Shown here piece after piece: positions 15,841-24,738 of a stretch of 64,000 bases of DNA. How positions within the stretch are numbered: position 1 is the first letter of the stretch; each line of letters starts with the position of its first letter. Under the pieces are notes generated by a model. That model saw only the letters and a list, made by a program, of their open reading frames with translations, was not told where the DNA came from and searched no databases. This DNA is from Burkholderia sp. BCC0322. Lineage in GTDB: Bacteria > Pseudomonadota > Gammaproteobacteria > Burkholderiales > Burkholderiaceae. Location of the stretch: NCBI RefSeq assembly GCF_902833045.1, contig NZ_CADFDU010000013.1, forward strand, positions 1 to 64,000, written 5' to 3'. Position numbers and translations under genes: made by a program.

Positions 15841-17082
15841 TCAGGGGTTGATGTACTGGAACAGCGACAGGTTCTGCAACTGCGCGTAAGCCTTCTGCGA
15901 GCCCGTCAGCGCGTTCTGCATCTGCAGGAACTGGCTGATCGTCGTCACCATGTTGGTGCTCGTCAGGTCGGACAGGTTGCTGGTGACCTGCAGCGACGCG
16001 GTCTGGTTGACGGCCTGCATCGCCTTGACTTCCTGCTCGCGGCCACCGACCGATGCCTGAATCGTCGTGACGTTGCGCATCGTGTTGCCAAGCTTGGTCG
16101 AGCCGGTCATCAGCGCGTTCTTCAGCGCCGCGGCCGCCACCGGGTTGCCCGTCACGGGCGTCTTCAGCGCCGCGACCATCGCGTCGAGCGTCGAGAACAC
16201 GTCCGAGCCGCCGCTCGCCTGCGGCGCCGGCTCAACGGCAAACGTGTCGCCGGCGGCCGGCGTGCCCGACACCGCCACCGTCATGCCGCTGCCGAGCGAA
16301 ATCGCCGAGCCCGACGAATAGGCCTGCGCCGGCGTGGTGGTCGGCGGGCTGACCGAGTTGTCGGTCACGGTGTAGGTCGGCGCGGCGGCCGTGCCGCCAA
16401 ATTTGATCGAGAACTGATGGCCGTTCGTCGCGAACGACGGGTTCGTCACCGTGACCGCGCCGATCGTGCCGGTGCCCGTGTTGCCCGCGCCGGCCGACGG
16501 CACCGGCGAGCTGCCGATCGTCGGCACCGACATGAAGACGGCCGCGCCCGTGTCGCCCTGCGACACGGTGCTCGAATCGGCGATCTGCACCTGGCGCGTG
16601 CCGGTGTCGCCGACATAGGCGACGCTGCCGCTCGGCGTCGTCGAAAACGGCGCCGCCGAATTCTTCGTGCCGGCGAACAGGTAGTTGCCCGCGCCGTCGT
16701 TGGTGTTCGCGAGCGTCATCAACTGGTCGCGGTAACCCTGCAGCTGCGTTGCGAGCGCCGAGCGGTCGCTGTCGGACATCGAACCGTCGCCGGCGCGCAC
16801 GAGCAGCGACTGCGTGTTCGTCAGCACGGTGCTCACGTTCTGCAGCGTCTGGTCCTCGGCCTGCAGTGACGCGAGCGCCGCACTCTGGTTGGTCGCGTAC
16901 TGCGACAGCGTCGCCGACGTCATCGACAGCTGCACGGCCTGCGCCGCGCCGGCTGGATTGTCCGCCGCCGTCTGCAGGCTCACACCGCTCGAGATCTGCT
17001 GATACAGCTGCGCAAGCTGGGCCTGCTGATCGTTCATTTGTGAAACGTTCAGCTGGAAGAACTGGGCGCTGGAAATCCGCAT
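15841..17082 (-). CDS. flgL: Flagellar hook-associated protein 3 (hook-filament junction)
   Basis: This 413-residue protein joins the second junction ring to the first flagellin subunits; it is exported by the flagellar type III system. The N-terminus (MRISSAQFFQLNVSQMNDQQAQLAQLYQQISSGVSLQTAADNPAGA) has the flagellin-like coiled-coil start and the SGxxLxxxADNP-type motif. The C-terminus (VTTISQFLQMQNALTGSQKAYAQLQNLSLFQYI) is the matching helix. It is separated by 22 nt from flgK and is transcribed with it, probably from the sigma-28 promoter in front of flgK. Confidence 0.96.
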   Translation of the reverse strand: MRISSAQFFQLNVSQMNDQQAQLAQLYQQISSGVSLQTAADNPAGAAQAVQLSMTSATLSQYATNQSAALASLQAEDQTLQNVSTVLTNTQSLLVRAGDGSMSDSDRSALATQLQGYRDQLMTLANTNDGAGNYLFAGTKNSAAPFSTTPSGSVAYVGDTGTRQVQIADSSTVSQGDTGAAVFMSVPTIGSSPVPSAGAGNTGTGTIGAVTVTNPSFATNGHQFSIKFGGTAAAPTYTVTDNSVSPPTTTPAQAYSSGSAISLGSGMTVAVSGTPAAGDTFAVEPAPQASGGSDVFSTLDAMVAALKTPVTGNPVAAAALKNALMTGSTKLGNTMRNVTTIQASVGGREQEVKAMQAVNQTASLQVTSNLSDLTSTNMVTTISQFLQMQNALTGSQKAYAQLQNLSLFQYINP

Positions 17083-17104
17083 CGCTTCTATCCCTCGAAT
17101 CCGG

Positions 17105-19087
17105 TCAATTGAACAGGCCGAGCACGGTCTGGAACAGCGTCGCCGCCGTCTGGATCACCTTCGCGTTCGCCTGGTAGAACTGCTGGTACTGCATCAGGTT
17201 GGCCGCTTCCTCGTTGGTGCTCACGCCCGACACCGACTGCTGCGCCGTGGTGATCTGGCCGATCAGCCCGGTCTGCGCGGCGCTCGACGACTTCAACTGG
17301 GTCGTCGTGTTGCCGATGCCGTTCACGTAGCTCGCATACGCGCCCGTGAGCGTCGTCGTGCCGTTGCCGAACGCCTTCGCGTTGACCAGCTTCGACAGCG
17401 CGAGCGCGTTGGAGCCGTCGCTGGTGCCGCCCGCATACGGCCCGATCGTGAACGAGTCGCCGGTCGCCGGTGCGCCGGACAGCGTGACGCTCACGCCGTT
17501 GAGCGCGCCCGCGGCCGTTCCCGACATCGTCATCGTCGCGCCGGCCGCCGGATCGTACGGGACGGTGTCCGTGGGGCTGTTGATCGTGACCGACGTCGGC
17601 GGCGTGGTGCCGATCGTCACCGTGGTGCCGACCGGGAAACCCGTCAGCGTCTTCGCCGTCGCGTCATAGGTCAGCTTGGTCGTCGGCACTTGATAGCCCG
17701 CGGTTACGCCGCCCAGCGTGATCTTGCCCGTGCCGGTGTTGGTGCTCGCCGCCGACGTGACGGCCGGCGATGCTGCCGCGATCGCCAACGCGCTCGTCGT
17801 GGCGAGGCCGAAGCCGTTCAGCGCGCCGCGCGTCGGCAGCACGGTGAACTTGTCACCGGCACTCATCGAGCCCGACGGGATCGAGAAATTCAGGCCGCCG
17901 AGCGAAACAGGCATCGGCCCCGCCTTCTGGTCGACCACCGCGCCGCTCGCGCGGTCGGTCAGCGTGTACTTCGCGCCGTCGTAGGACAGCGTGTAGTCGC
18001 TTGTCGTCGGCTGCGACGCGTTCGCGAACGACACGGACAGCGACGCGTTGCCGGTATTGCCCTGGTTCGCGTACACGGTCGGCGACGGCGTCGCGAACAG
18101 GTTGCCGCCCTTGTTGCCCGACAGGTCGATGCCGAGTGCGTTCTGCGCGTTGACCTGCGCGGCGAAGCTGGTCGCGATCGCGCCGAGCTGGGCCTGTGCG
18201 GGGTCGAGCGTCTGGCTGCGGAACGCGAGCAGGCCGCCAAGCGTGCCGCCCGACAGCGACGAATCGGGCAACGCCTGGTTCGGCCCCTGCGGCTTCGCGC
18301 CGGCGATCCCCTGCGACACGACGGTCAGTTCGCTCGGATCCGACGTCGACGTGACGGCCGCAAGCTGGTAGCTCTTGTCGGCGACGACGAGAGGTTGGCC
18401 ACCCGACATGAACACGCTGTAACCGCTGTCGTTGCGCACGACCTGGATACCGGTCAGGCCCGACAGGTTCGACACCGCGAGGTCGCGCTGATCCAGCAGC
18501 TGGTTCGGCGGCTGCCCTTGGCTGCTCGCCGCCGCGATCTGCTGGTTCAGCTGCGCGATCTGCGCGGTGTACGTGTTGATCTGCGACACGGTGCTGGTGA
18601 GCTGCGTGTTCACGCTCTGGCGCAGCGCGTCGTACTGCTGGCCGGCCGCGTTGAGCTGGTTGGCCAGCGTCTGCGCGTTGCTGATCGCGGTCTGCCGCAC
18701 CGACGGGTCGGACGCGTTGTTCGCGACGTTCTGCAGCCCGGTGAAGTAGTTCGTGATCCCGGTCGAGACCCCGGCCGTCGGGCTGCCGATGTAGTTGTTC
18801 AGCTGCGCGACGAGCGTGTACCACGTCGACAGCGCGCCGCCCTGCGTCTGCGCGGTGTTCAGCTGGTCGCTCAGGTACTGGCTGTACTGCCGCTGCACGG
18901 TGACGGTGTTCACGCCTTGCGGCATGTAACCGCTGCCCGAGTATTGGCCGCTCGCTTCCGCATACACGGGCCGCTCGACCGAATAGCCGGGCGTCGCCGC
19001 ATTGCTGATGTTGTTGCCGGTCGTCGTGAGGCCCCAGAGCGCGGCATTCAGGCCGCTGACGCCGAGGTTCATGAGTGTGTTGGACAT
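17105..19087 (-). CDS. flgK: Flagellar hook-associated protein 1
   Basis: The 660-residue first hook-filament junction protein. The N-terminal MSNTLMNLGVSGLNAALWGLTTTGNNISNAATPGYSVERPVYAE carries the rod/hook-family ANxxTPGY-type motif (NISNAATPGYS). The C-terminal segment SGVSTNEEAANLMQYQQFYQANAKVIQTAATLFQTVLGLF is the standard D0 helix. The start at 19087 is the ATG giving this conserved N-terminus; a longer frame upstream would overlap the promoter. The middle is Thr/Gly/Ala-rich and variable, normal for exposed D2/D3 domains. Confidence 0.97.
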   Translation of the reverse strand: MSNTLMNLGVSGLNAALWGLTTTGNNISNAATPGYSVERPVYAEASGQYSGSGYMPQGVNTVTVQRQYSQYLSDQLNTAQTQGGALSTWYTLVAQLNNYIGSPTAGVSTGITNYFTGLQNVANNASDPSVRQTAISNAQTLANQLNAAGQQYDALRQSVNTQLTSTVSQINTYTAQIAQLNQQIAAASSQGQPPNQLLDQRDLAVSNLSGLTGIQVVRNDSGYSVFMSGGQPLVVADKSYQLAAVTSTSDPSELTVVSQGIAGAKPQGPNQALPDSSLSGGTLGGLLAFRSQTLDPAQAQLGAIATSFAAQVNAQNALGIDLSGNKGGNLFATPSPTVYANQGNTGNASLSVSFANASQPTTSDYTLSYDGAKYTLTDRASGAVVDQKAGPMPVSLGGLNFSIPSGSMSAGDKFTVLPTRGALNGFGLATTSALAIAAASPAVTSAASTNTGTGKITLGGVTAGYQVPTTKLTYDATAKTLTGFPVGTTVTIGTTPPTSVTINSPTDTVPYDPAAGATMTMSGTAAGALNGVSVTLSGAPATGDSFTIGPYAGGTSDGSNALALSKLVNAKAFGNGTTTLTGAYASYVNGIGNTTTQLKSSSAAQTGLIGQITTAQQSVSGVSTNEEAANLMQYQQFYQANAKVIQTAATLFQTVLGLFN

Positions 19088-19142
19088 GCGCGATCCTGAT
19101 GAGCCGGCCGCGCTGCGGCCGCCGGGTTGCGTGACTCCCGGT

Positions 19143-19169
19143 ATAACGGCCGCGATTTCAGAAAATTGA
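19143..19169 (-). promoter_or_regulatory. Sigma-28 (FliA) promoter for flgKL
   Basis: Read on the minus strand: TCAATTTT (19169-19162), an exact 11-nt spacer, then GCCGTTAT (19150-19143). Against the FliA consensus TAAAGTTT-N11-GCCGATAA this is 6 of 8 and 6 of 8, with the -10 identical to the one in front of flgM. It lies about 55 nt before the flgK ATG. Confidence 0.75.
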
Positions 19170-19282
19170 GGAAAAAATGCACGCGCGACGCGCATGCGCG
19201 CGACGCCGGTTCAAGCGTGCGGCCGAGGGTGCCGCGAACGCCGCGCGGGCCGCCCCGGGCGGGGCCGGCCGGCGCTTGCGCG

Positions 19283-20038
19283 TCAGGCCCGCGCGAGCGA
19301 GCGGCGCTTCATCTCGAGCTGCGTGATCAGCCGCTGCAGCGTGTTCTCCGCGCTGCCCGGCAGCGACATGTAGCGGAAGCCGAGCTGGTAGCGCCGCGAC
19401 CCGTTCGGCATCTGCGTCGAACGCTGCGACACGAGCTGCAGGTCGAGCGACAGCTTGCCATGGCCGGTCAGGTCGAGCTCGACGTCGGGCAGCAGCGTGC
19501 CGACCTCGAGCGCCTCGACGCGTTCGTCGGCCGTGCGCAGCCCCACGCCGCCGAGCGACAGGTTATGCACCTCGAACAGGAAGCTCTCGCCGTCCGGCAG
19601 CTTGCCGCGGCACAGGAACGGATCGACGATCGGCGCATCGACGCGGAAATATTCGCGGCGCTGGATGCACATCAGCACGTCGGGGAAATCGGCGACGAAC
19701 GCGGGCAGCCCCTCGAAGCGCGTCTCGCGCGGCGTGCCCGTGGAGAATTCGACGCGCACGCCCTCCGGCGCGGCCGCGAACGTGCAGTGCGACGCGCCGA
19801 GGATGCCGGCGTTCTGCTCCGACAGCGCACCCCAGTCGAACGTAAACGTCCGCGCACCGACATCCACCTCGAGCAGGCGCGTGACGAGCTGGCCGCCCGG
19901 ATACTGGACGGTCAGGAAATCGCCGCGATTGACGAGGTTGCGCAGCTGCACGCCGATTTCCAGCGGATTGCGGCGGGCATAGTCGGGCCCGGAGTGGCCT
20001 GCATCCAGGCTGGGGTCCGTCGACGTTTCGATATTCAT
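19283..20038 (-). CDS. ycgR: Flagellar brake protein YcgR, PilZ domain
   Basis: This 251-residue cyclic-di-GMP effector slows or biases the flagellar motor when the ligand is bound. The N-terminal YcgR domain (residues about 20-130) is followed by a PilZ domain opening with QRREYFRVDAP, which gives the RxxxR ligand motif (R-R-E-Y-F-R), and NLSLGGVGL, the D/NxSxxG motif. Both c-di-GMP signature elements are intact. It sits between flgJ and flgK but has its own near-consensus sigma-28 promoter, so it is expected to be expressed with late flagellar genes. Confidence 0.93.
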   Translation of the reverse strand: MNIETSTDPSLDAGHSGPDYARRNPLEIGVQLRNLVNRGDFLTVQYPGGQLVTRLLEVDVGARTFTFDWGALSEQNAGILGASHCTFAAAPEGVRVEFSTGTPRETRFEGLPAFVADFPDVLMCIQRREYFRVDAPIVDPFLCRGKLPDGESFLFEVHNLSLGGVGLRTADERVEALEVGTLLPDVELDLTGHGKLSLDLQLVSQRSTQMPNGSRRYQLGFRYMSLPGSAENTLQRLITQLEMKRRSLARA

Positions 20039-20130
20039 GGCTAGCCGGTCTGTCTTCTCATGGGCGCCCGGACAACCGGTGCGCAATAAAACCGGGCCAG
20101 AACGGGGGCCCGGTCGCAGGTCTCTCACAC

Positions 20131-20157
20131 TTAGCGGCAGTGCTGACCGAAAGTTTA
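20131..20157 (-). promoter_or_regulatory. Sigma-28 (FliA) promoter for ycgR
   Basis: Read on the minus strand: TAAACTTT (20157-20150), 11-nt spacer, GCCGCTAA (20138-20131). It is 7 of 8 and 7 of 8 against TAAAGTTT-N11-GCCGATAA, the best of the three such sites here. It lies between the flgJ stop and the ycgR start, about 93 nt before the latter. Confidence 0.85.
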
Positions 20158-20193
20158 GATCGAATTGGGGATTTTTTTCGCGCAAACGTTGAA

Positions 20194-20222
20194 ACCGCGC
20201 GCGGCGGGCTGCCGGGCGCGGT
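20194..20222 (-). terminator. Possible terminator at the end of the flgB-J operon
   Basis: Arms ACCGCGC (20194-20200) and GCGCGGT (20216-20222) enclose a GC-rich 15-nt loop, followed on the minus strand by TTTCAACGTTT. It starts 35 nt past the flgJ stop and precedes the ycgR promoter. Confidence 0.4.
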
Positions 20223-20256
20223 CCAGAGGGTACGACGGCGGTCGCCGACGGGTCGG

Positions 20257-21240
20257 TCAGCCGATCTGCTGCATGATCGAAATCAGCTTCTTCGCGTAGT
20301 TCGGGTCGGTCGCGTAGCCGGCCTTCTGCATCCCGTGCGCGAAGCCTTCGACGCTGCGGCTCGCGCTCAGCACGCCCGCGTAGCGCGGATTGTTCTTCAG
20401 CAGGTTCGCGTAATCGGTCATCGCGTGCTCGTACGAATCGTACGCGCGGAACTTCGCGACCACGCGGCGCGGCGTGCCGTTCACGTATTCCGTCGTCAGC
20501 GCGGACACCGTGCGGCCGGTCCAGCCCTTGGTCGCCTTGATGCCGAACACGTTGTAGCTCGTCGAGCCGTCGCCCGCGCGGATCTCGCGCTTGCCCCAGC
20601 CCGATTCGAGCGCGGCCTGGCCGACGATGAAGCGCGCCGGGATGCCGGTCGACGCGCTGGCCGCCTGCGCGGGGCCCGCGAGCCGGTCGACGAACGCGTC
20701 GGCGTCCTGCACGCCGCTCGCGCCCTTCAGCGGCGGCGTCAGCGCGCTGCCGGCCGAATAGCCTTGCGTGCCGGCGAGCCCGCCGTTGTTCGCCGCGTTC
20801 GCGTAGGCCTTCGCCATCGCGTTCATCGCGGCGAGGCCGCCTTCGTTGCCGGACGCGCCGAAGCCGTCCGCGCCCAGCCCGGCCGCGCCGACGTCGGCCG
20901 CCGTGTCGCTGCCCGCGCCCTGCCCCGCGTTGCGCAGCAGCTGCTTCATCAGCGCGTCGGCGACGCCGATCCCGCGCGTCGACATCTGCTGCGCGAGCTG
21001 CTGGTCGAGCATCGACGTGTACATCTTCGACGTATGCGAGTCGAACAGCCCGCCGTCGGGCGACGCGTCGCGCATGCTCTTGAGCATCATCTGCGTGAAC
21101 ATCGCGTCGAACTGGCCGGCGACCGCCTTCGCGCCAGCCTGCGGCGACTGCCTTGCCTGCGCGCGCAGTGCATCGAAACCCTGCACGTCGAGCGCAAAGC
21201 GCTGCGTGAGGTCGTTCGCGTTCGGGAGACTGGCTGCCAT
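20257..21240 (-). CDS. flgJ: Flagellar rod-assembly muramidase/glucosaminidase
   Basis: The protein has 327 residues in two parts. Residues about 20-115 form the rod-binding/chaperone domain (VAGQFDAMFTQMMLKSMRDASPDGGLFDS and YTSMLDQQLAQQMSTRGIGVADALMKQL). An Ala/Gly-rich linker follows, and residues about 175-327 are the peptidoglycan hydrolase domain with the catalytic-Glu segment IPARFIVGQAALESGWGKREI. This dual-domain form is typical of beta- and gamma-proteobacteria. Its ATG follows the flgI stop TAA with no gap, so coupling is expected. Confidence 0.96.
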   Translation of the reverse strand: MAASLPNANDLTQRFALDVQGFDALRAQARQSPQAGAKAVAGQFDAMFTQMMLKSMRDASPDGGLFDSHTSKMYTSMLDQQLAQQMSTRGIGVADALMKQLLRNAGQGAGSDTAADVGAAGLGADGFGASGNEGGLAAMNAMAKAYANAANNGGLAGTQGYSAGSALTPPLKGASGVQDADAFVDRLAGPAQAASASTGIPARFIVGQAALESGWGKREIRAGDGSTSYNVFGIKATKGWTGRTVSALTTEYVNGTPRRVVAKFRAYDSYEHAMTDYANLLKNNPRYAGVLSASRSVEGFAHGMQKAGYATDPNYAKKLISIMQQIG

Positions 21241-22425
21241 TTAGATGATCTCCAGGTCGGCGCGCAGCGCGCCGGCGGCCTTCATCGCCTGCAGGATCGA
21301 CATCAGGTCCGCGGGCGTTGCGCCGAGCGTGTTCAGCGCCTTCACGACGTCGGCGAGATTCGCGCCGGCCGTCACCATCTTCAGCGCGCCGTTGTCCTGC
21401 TTCAGCTGGATCTGCGACTGCTGCGCCACCACCGTCTGTCCGTTCGAGAACGGGCCCGGCTGCGACACCACCGGCTGCGTGTTGACGACGACCGACAGGT
21501 TGCCGTGCGCGACCGCGCAGCTCTGCAGCGTCACCATCTGGTTCATCACGATCGAGCCGGTGCGCGCGTTCAGGATCACCTTCGCCGCAGCCTTGTCCGG
21601 GCTGACGTCGAGGTTCTGCAGCCGCGCCATGAACGCGACCTGCTGCGCCGAATCGGCCGGCGCGGCGAGCTGGATCGTGCGGCCGTCGAGCGCCGTCGCG
21701 GTGCCCGGTCCGAAGCTCGAATTGACCGCGGACACGATCCGCTGCGCGGTGCCGTAGTCCATGTCGTTCAGTTGCAGCTGCAGCACGCCGTTCATCTGCG
21801 CGATCGCGTTCGGCACCGAACGCTCGACGATCGCGCCGCCGACGATCCGGCCGGCCGCGAGCTGGTTCACCTGCACGCGGCTGCCGTTCGCGCTGGCGCC
21901 GGCACCGCCGACCGCCATGTTGCCCTGCGCGAGCGCATAGACCTGGCCGTCCGCGCCTTTCAGCGGCGTCAGCAGCAGCGTGCCGCCGCGCAGGCTCTTC
22001 GCGTTGCCGAGCGACGACACGGTGACGTCGAGCGCCTCGCCCGGCCGCGCGAACGGCGGCAGCGTGGCGGTCACCATCACGGCCGCGACGTTCTTCAGCT
22101 GCATGTTGCTCAGTTGCGACGCGCCGCCGTTGGCCGAGCCGTTGTTGATCGAGATGCCGAGGTTCGCGAGCATGTTCGCGAGCGTCTGCGTCGTGAACGG
22201 GGTCTGCATCGTCTGGTCGCCCGTGCCGTCGAGGCCGACGACGAGGCCATAGCCGATCAGCGGGTTGTCGCGCACGCCCTGGATCTGCGCGAGATCCTTC
22301 AGGCGTTCCGCGTGCGCGGGCGCGGCGCCGAACACGCACGCCGCGGCCACCAACGCGACGGCGAACCGCGCGAAGGCTTGCGCGCGGAACGACGGGCGGT
22401 TGAACGGGGTCTTCTGCATCGTCAT
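21241..22425 (-). CDS. flgI: Flagellar P-ring protein
   Basis: This 394-residue periplasmic protein forms the peptidoglycan ring around the rod. The Sec signal peptide ([39 protein letters not shown]) is cleaved before [32 protein letters not shown], the conserved mature N-terminus. The start codon shares its A with the flgH stop (TGATG), so the genes are translationally coupled; a second ATG six bases later is also possible. The C-terminal [26 protein letters not shown] is standard. Confidence 0.97.
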   Translation of the reverse strand: MTMQKTPFNRPSFRAQAFARFAVALVAAACVFGAAPAHAERLKDLAQIQGVRDNPLIGYGLVVGLDGTGDQTMQTPFTTQTLANMLANLGISINNGSANGGASQLSNMQLKNVAAVMVTATLPPFARPGEALDVTVSSLGNAKSLRGGTLLLTPLKGADGQVYALAQGNMAVGGAGASANGSRVQVNQLAAGRIVGGAIVERSVPNAIAQMNGVLQLQLNDMDYGTAQRIVSAVNSSFGPGTATALDGRTIQLAAPADSAQQVAFMARLQNLDVSPDKAAAKVILNARTGSIVMNQMVTLQSCAVAHGNLSVVVNTQPVVSQPGPFSNGQTVVAQQSQIQLKQDNGALKMVTAGANLADVVKALNTLGATPADLMSILQAMKAAGALRADLEII

Positions 22426-23117
22426 CACCACGGCGCGATGTTGAGGAAGAAGCGCTGCAGCCAGCCCATCGTCTCGGCTTCGTTGATGTAGCCCTTCGAC
22501 GAGTATTCGATCTTCGCGTCGGCGACCTGCGTCGAGTAGACGGAGTTCGCGCCCGAGATCGTGTTCGGGTTGACGACCCCCGAGAAGCGCACGAATTCGT
22601 TGCCCTGGTTGATCAGCATCTGCTTCTCGCCGCTGACCACGAGATTGCCGTTCGGCAGCACGTTGGTGACGGTCACCGTGATCGTGCCGTTGAACGTGTT
22701 CGCCGCGCTCGCGCCGCCGGTCGCCGCGAACTTGTTGTTGCCGGTCGCCGACAGGTTCGCCTTCGCGAACAGCCCGCCGAGGAAGCCGGCCGTCGGCACG
22801 TTGAAGTCGGTGTTGCCCTGCCGGTTCGTGTTCGCGCCCGACGACTTGGTCGCGTTGATGTTCTCCGCGATCATGATCGTCAGGATGTCGCCGACGTTGC
22901 GCGGCCGCTGATCCTCGAACAGCGGCCGCCCCGCGTAGCCGGGGTTGTAGATCGAGCCGGGCGCCTGCATCGACATCGGCATCGGCGGCTGCGCCGTCAT
23001 CGGCTGCTGGATGATCGGATCGCGCGGAATCTGCGCGCAACCGGCGGCGAACGCCGCCACCGCGACCGCGCATGCGGCGCGGACGGTGGCTGACGGGAGG
23101 AGGCGAACCTGCTTCAT
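22425..23117 (-). CDS. flgH: Flagellar L-ring lipoprotein
   Basis: A 230-residue outer-membrane lipoprotein forming the L-ring bushing. The signal peptide ends in lipobox FAAGC (Cys27). Conserved segments are [30 protein letters not shown] and [53 protein letters not shown]. It is preceded by flgG after 20 nt and overlaps flgI by one base. Confidence 0.97.
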   Translation of the reverse strand: MKQVRLLPSATVRAACAVAVAAFAAGCAQIPRDPIIQQPMTAQPPMPMSMQAPGSIYNPGYAGRPLFEDQRPRNVGDILTIMIAENINATKSSGANTNRQGNTDFNVPTAGFLGGLFAKANLSATGNNKFAATGGASAANTFNGTITVTVTNVLPNGNLVVSGEKQMLINQGNEFVRFSGVVNPNTISGANSVYSTQVADAKIEYSSKGYINEAETMGWLQRFFLNIAPW

Positions 23118-23137
23118 GGCGACGACGGGTGTTCCGG

Positions 23138-23926
23138 TTAGCTCTTCATCTGCGTGACGGTCTGCAGCATCTGGTCGGACGTCGTCACGGCCTTGCTGTT
23201 GATCTCGTAGGCACGCTGCGTCTGGATCATGTTGACGAGCTCCTGCACGACGTTCACGTTCGACGATTCGACGTAGTTCTGGCTGAGCGTGCCCGCGCCG
23301 TTCAGGCCCGGCTGCGACACGTTCGGCGCACCCGACGAGGTCGTCTCGGAGAACAGGTTCTCGCCGCGCGCTTCGAGACCGGCCGGGTTGATGAAGGTCG
23401 CGACCTGCAGCGAGCCGATCTGCACCGAATTGGTCGAGCCGGCCTGCGTGATCGTCACGACGCCGTCCTTGCCGATCGTCAGCGACGTCGCGTTCTGCGG
23501 GATCGTGATCGCCGGCAGGATCTGGTAGCCGCTCGACGTGACGAGCTGGCCCTGCGCGTTGGTCTGGAACGAGCCGTCGCGCGTGTATGCGTTCGTGCCG
23601 TCCGGCATCAGCACCTGGAAGAAGCCCGCGCCGTTGATCGCGACGTCCTTCGAGTTGCCGGTCTGCGTGAGGCCGCCCTGCGTGTACAGGCGCTCGGTGG
23701 CGACCTGCTGCACGCCGGTGCCGAGCTGCAGGCCCGACGGCAGCTCGGTCTGCTGCGTCGAGTTCGCGCCCGGCTGGCGGATGGTCTGGTACAGCAAATC
23801 CTCGAACACCGCGCGCGACGCCTTGAAGCCGTTCGTGCTGGTGTTCGCGAGGTTGTTCGAAATCACGTCCATCTGCGCCTGCTGCGCATTCATGCCGGTG
23901 GCGGCGATGTAGAGCGAACGGTTCAC
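23138..23926 (-). CDS. flgG: Flagellar distal rod protein
   Basis: A protein of 262 residues, the usual FlgG length. The N-terminus ([48 protein letters not shown]) has the ANxxTxGFK motif of rod/hook proteins. The C-terminus ([38 protein letters not shown]) is the conserved pairing helix. It forms the distal rod that passes through the P and L rings, encoded just upstream of flgH and flgI. Confidence 0.97.
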   Translation of the reverse strand: MNRSLYIAATGMNAQQAQMDVISNNLANTSTNGFKASRAVFEDLLYQTIRQPGANSTQQTELPSGLQLGTGVQQVATERLYTQGGLTQTGNSKDVAINGAGFFQVLMPDGTNAYTRDGSFQTNAQGQLVTSSGYQILPAITIPQNATSLTIGKDGVVTITQAGSTNSVQIGSLQVATFINPAGLEARGENLFSETTSSGAPNVSQPGLNGAGTLSQNYVESSNVNVVQELVNMIQTQRAYEINSKAVTTSDQMLQTVTQMKS

Positions 23927-23960
23927 TTGTCAGGTCTCCTGCGTTGGCTGGCGCGGGCGC

Positions 23961-24719
23961 TCAGCTGAAGTTGAGCAGCTGGTTCGCCGACTGCTCGTTC
24001 TGGTCGGCCGTCTGGATCAGCTTCGACTGAAGCTGGAACGCGCGCGCGTTGTCGATCATCGCGACCATCGCGGTCACCGGGTTGACGTTGCTGCCTTCGA
24101 GCGAATTCGGCGTGACGACCACGTTCGGGTCGGCATCGGCCGGATTGCCGTCGGCGGTGCGGAACAACCCGTCGTTGCCGCGCGTGAGCGTGGCCGGATC
24201 GGGATTGACGAGCTTCATCTGGTCGACGATCGCGACCGCCGTCGGCGGGTCGCCCGGCATCAGCGCGGAAATCGTGCCGTCCTTGCCGATCGTCACTTCC
24301 GCGTTCGGCGGCACCGAGATCGGGCCGCCATTGCCGACCACCGGCAGGTTGCTCGCGTTGACCAACTGGCCGTTCTCGTCGACGTGCAGGTTGCCGGCGC
24401 GCGTGTACGCCTCGCTGCCGTCGGCCGCCTGCACCGCCAGCCAGCCCGCGCCCTGCACGGCGACGTCGAGCGGGTTGCCGGTGCGCGTGATCGGACCCGG
24501 CGCGTAGTCGGCGCCGGGCGTCGACGCGAGCACGTAGGTGCGCGTCGTCGTCGGGTCGATCGCGCTGCCGTCGCCGAAATTCATCGGCACCGCGCGATAC
24601 GTCGCGAGTTGCGCGCGAAAGCCCGTCGTCGACGCGTTCGCGAGGTTGTTCGCGACGATCGCCTGCTGGTCGAGCGACTGCGACGCACCCGTCATCGCCG
24701 TGTAGATCAGTCGGTCCAT
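23961..24719 (-). CDS. flgF: Flagellar proximal rod protein FlgF
   Basis: A 252-residue rod/hook-family protein with MDRLIYTAMTGASQSLDQQAIVANNLANASTTGFRAQLATYRAVP at the N-terminus and GSNVNPVTAMVAMIDNARAFQLQSKLIQTADQNEQSANQLLNF at the C-terminus, which together identify FlgF rather than FlgG. It lies 19 nt after flgE and 34 nt before flgG in the leftward operon. Confidence 0.96.
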   Translation of the reverse strand: MDRLIYTAMTGASQSLDQQAIVANNLANASTTGFRAQLATYRAVPMNFGDGSAIDPTTTRTYVLASTPGADYAPGPITRTGNPLDVAVQGAGWLAVQAADGSEAYTRAGNLHVDENGQLVNASNLPVVGNGGPISVPPNAEVTIGKDGTISALMPGDPPTAVAIVDQMKLVNPDPATLTRGNDGLFRTADGNPADADPNVVVTPNSLEGSNVNPVTAMVAMIDNARAFQLQSKLIQTADQNEQSANQLLNFS

Positions 24720-24738
24720 GGCTGCCCGTTATCCGCGC

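Noticed and set aside
20140-22491. Long plus-strand open frame opposite flgJ and flgI
   Set aside because: Shadow frame with Arg/His/Ala-rich composition; flgJ and flgI are certain on the other strand.
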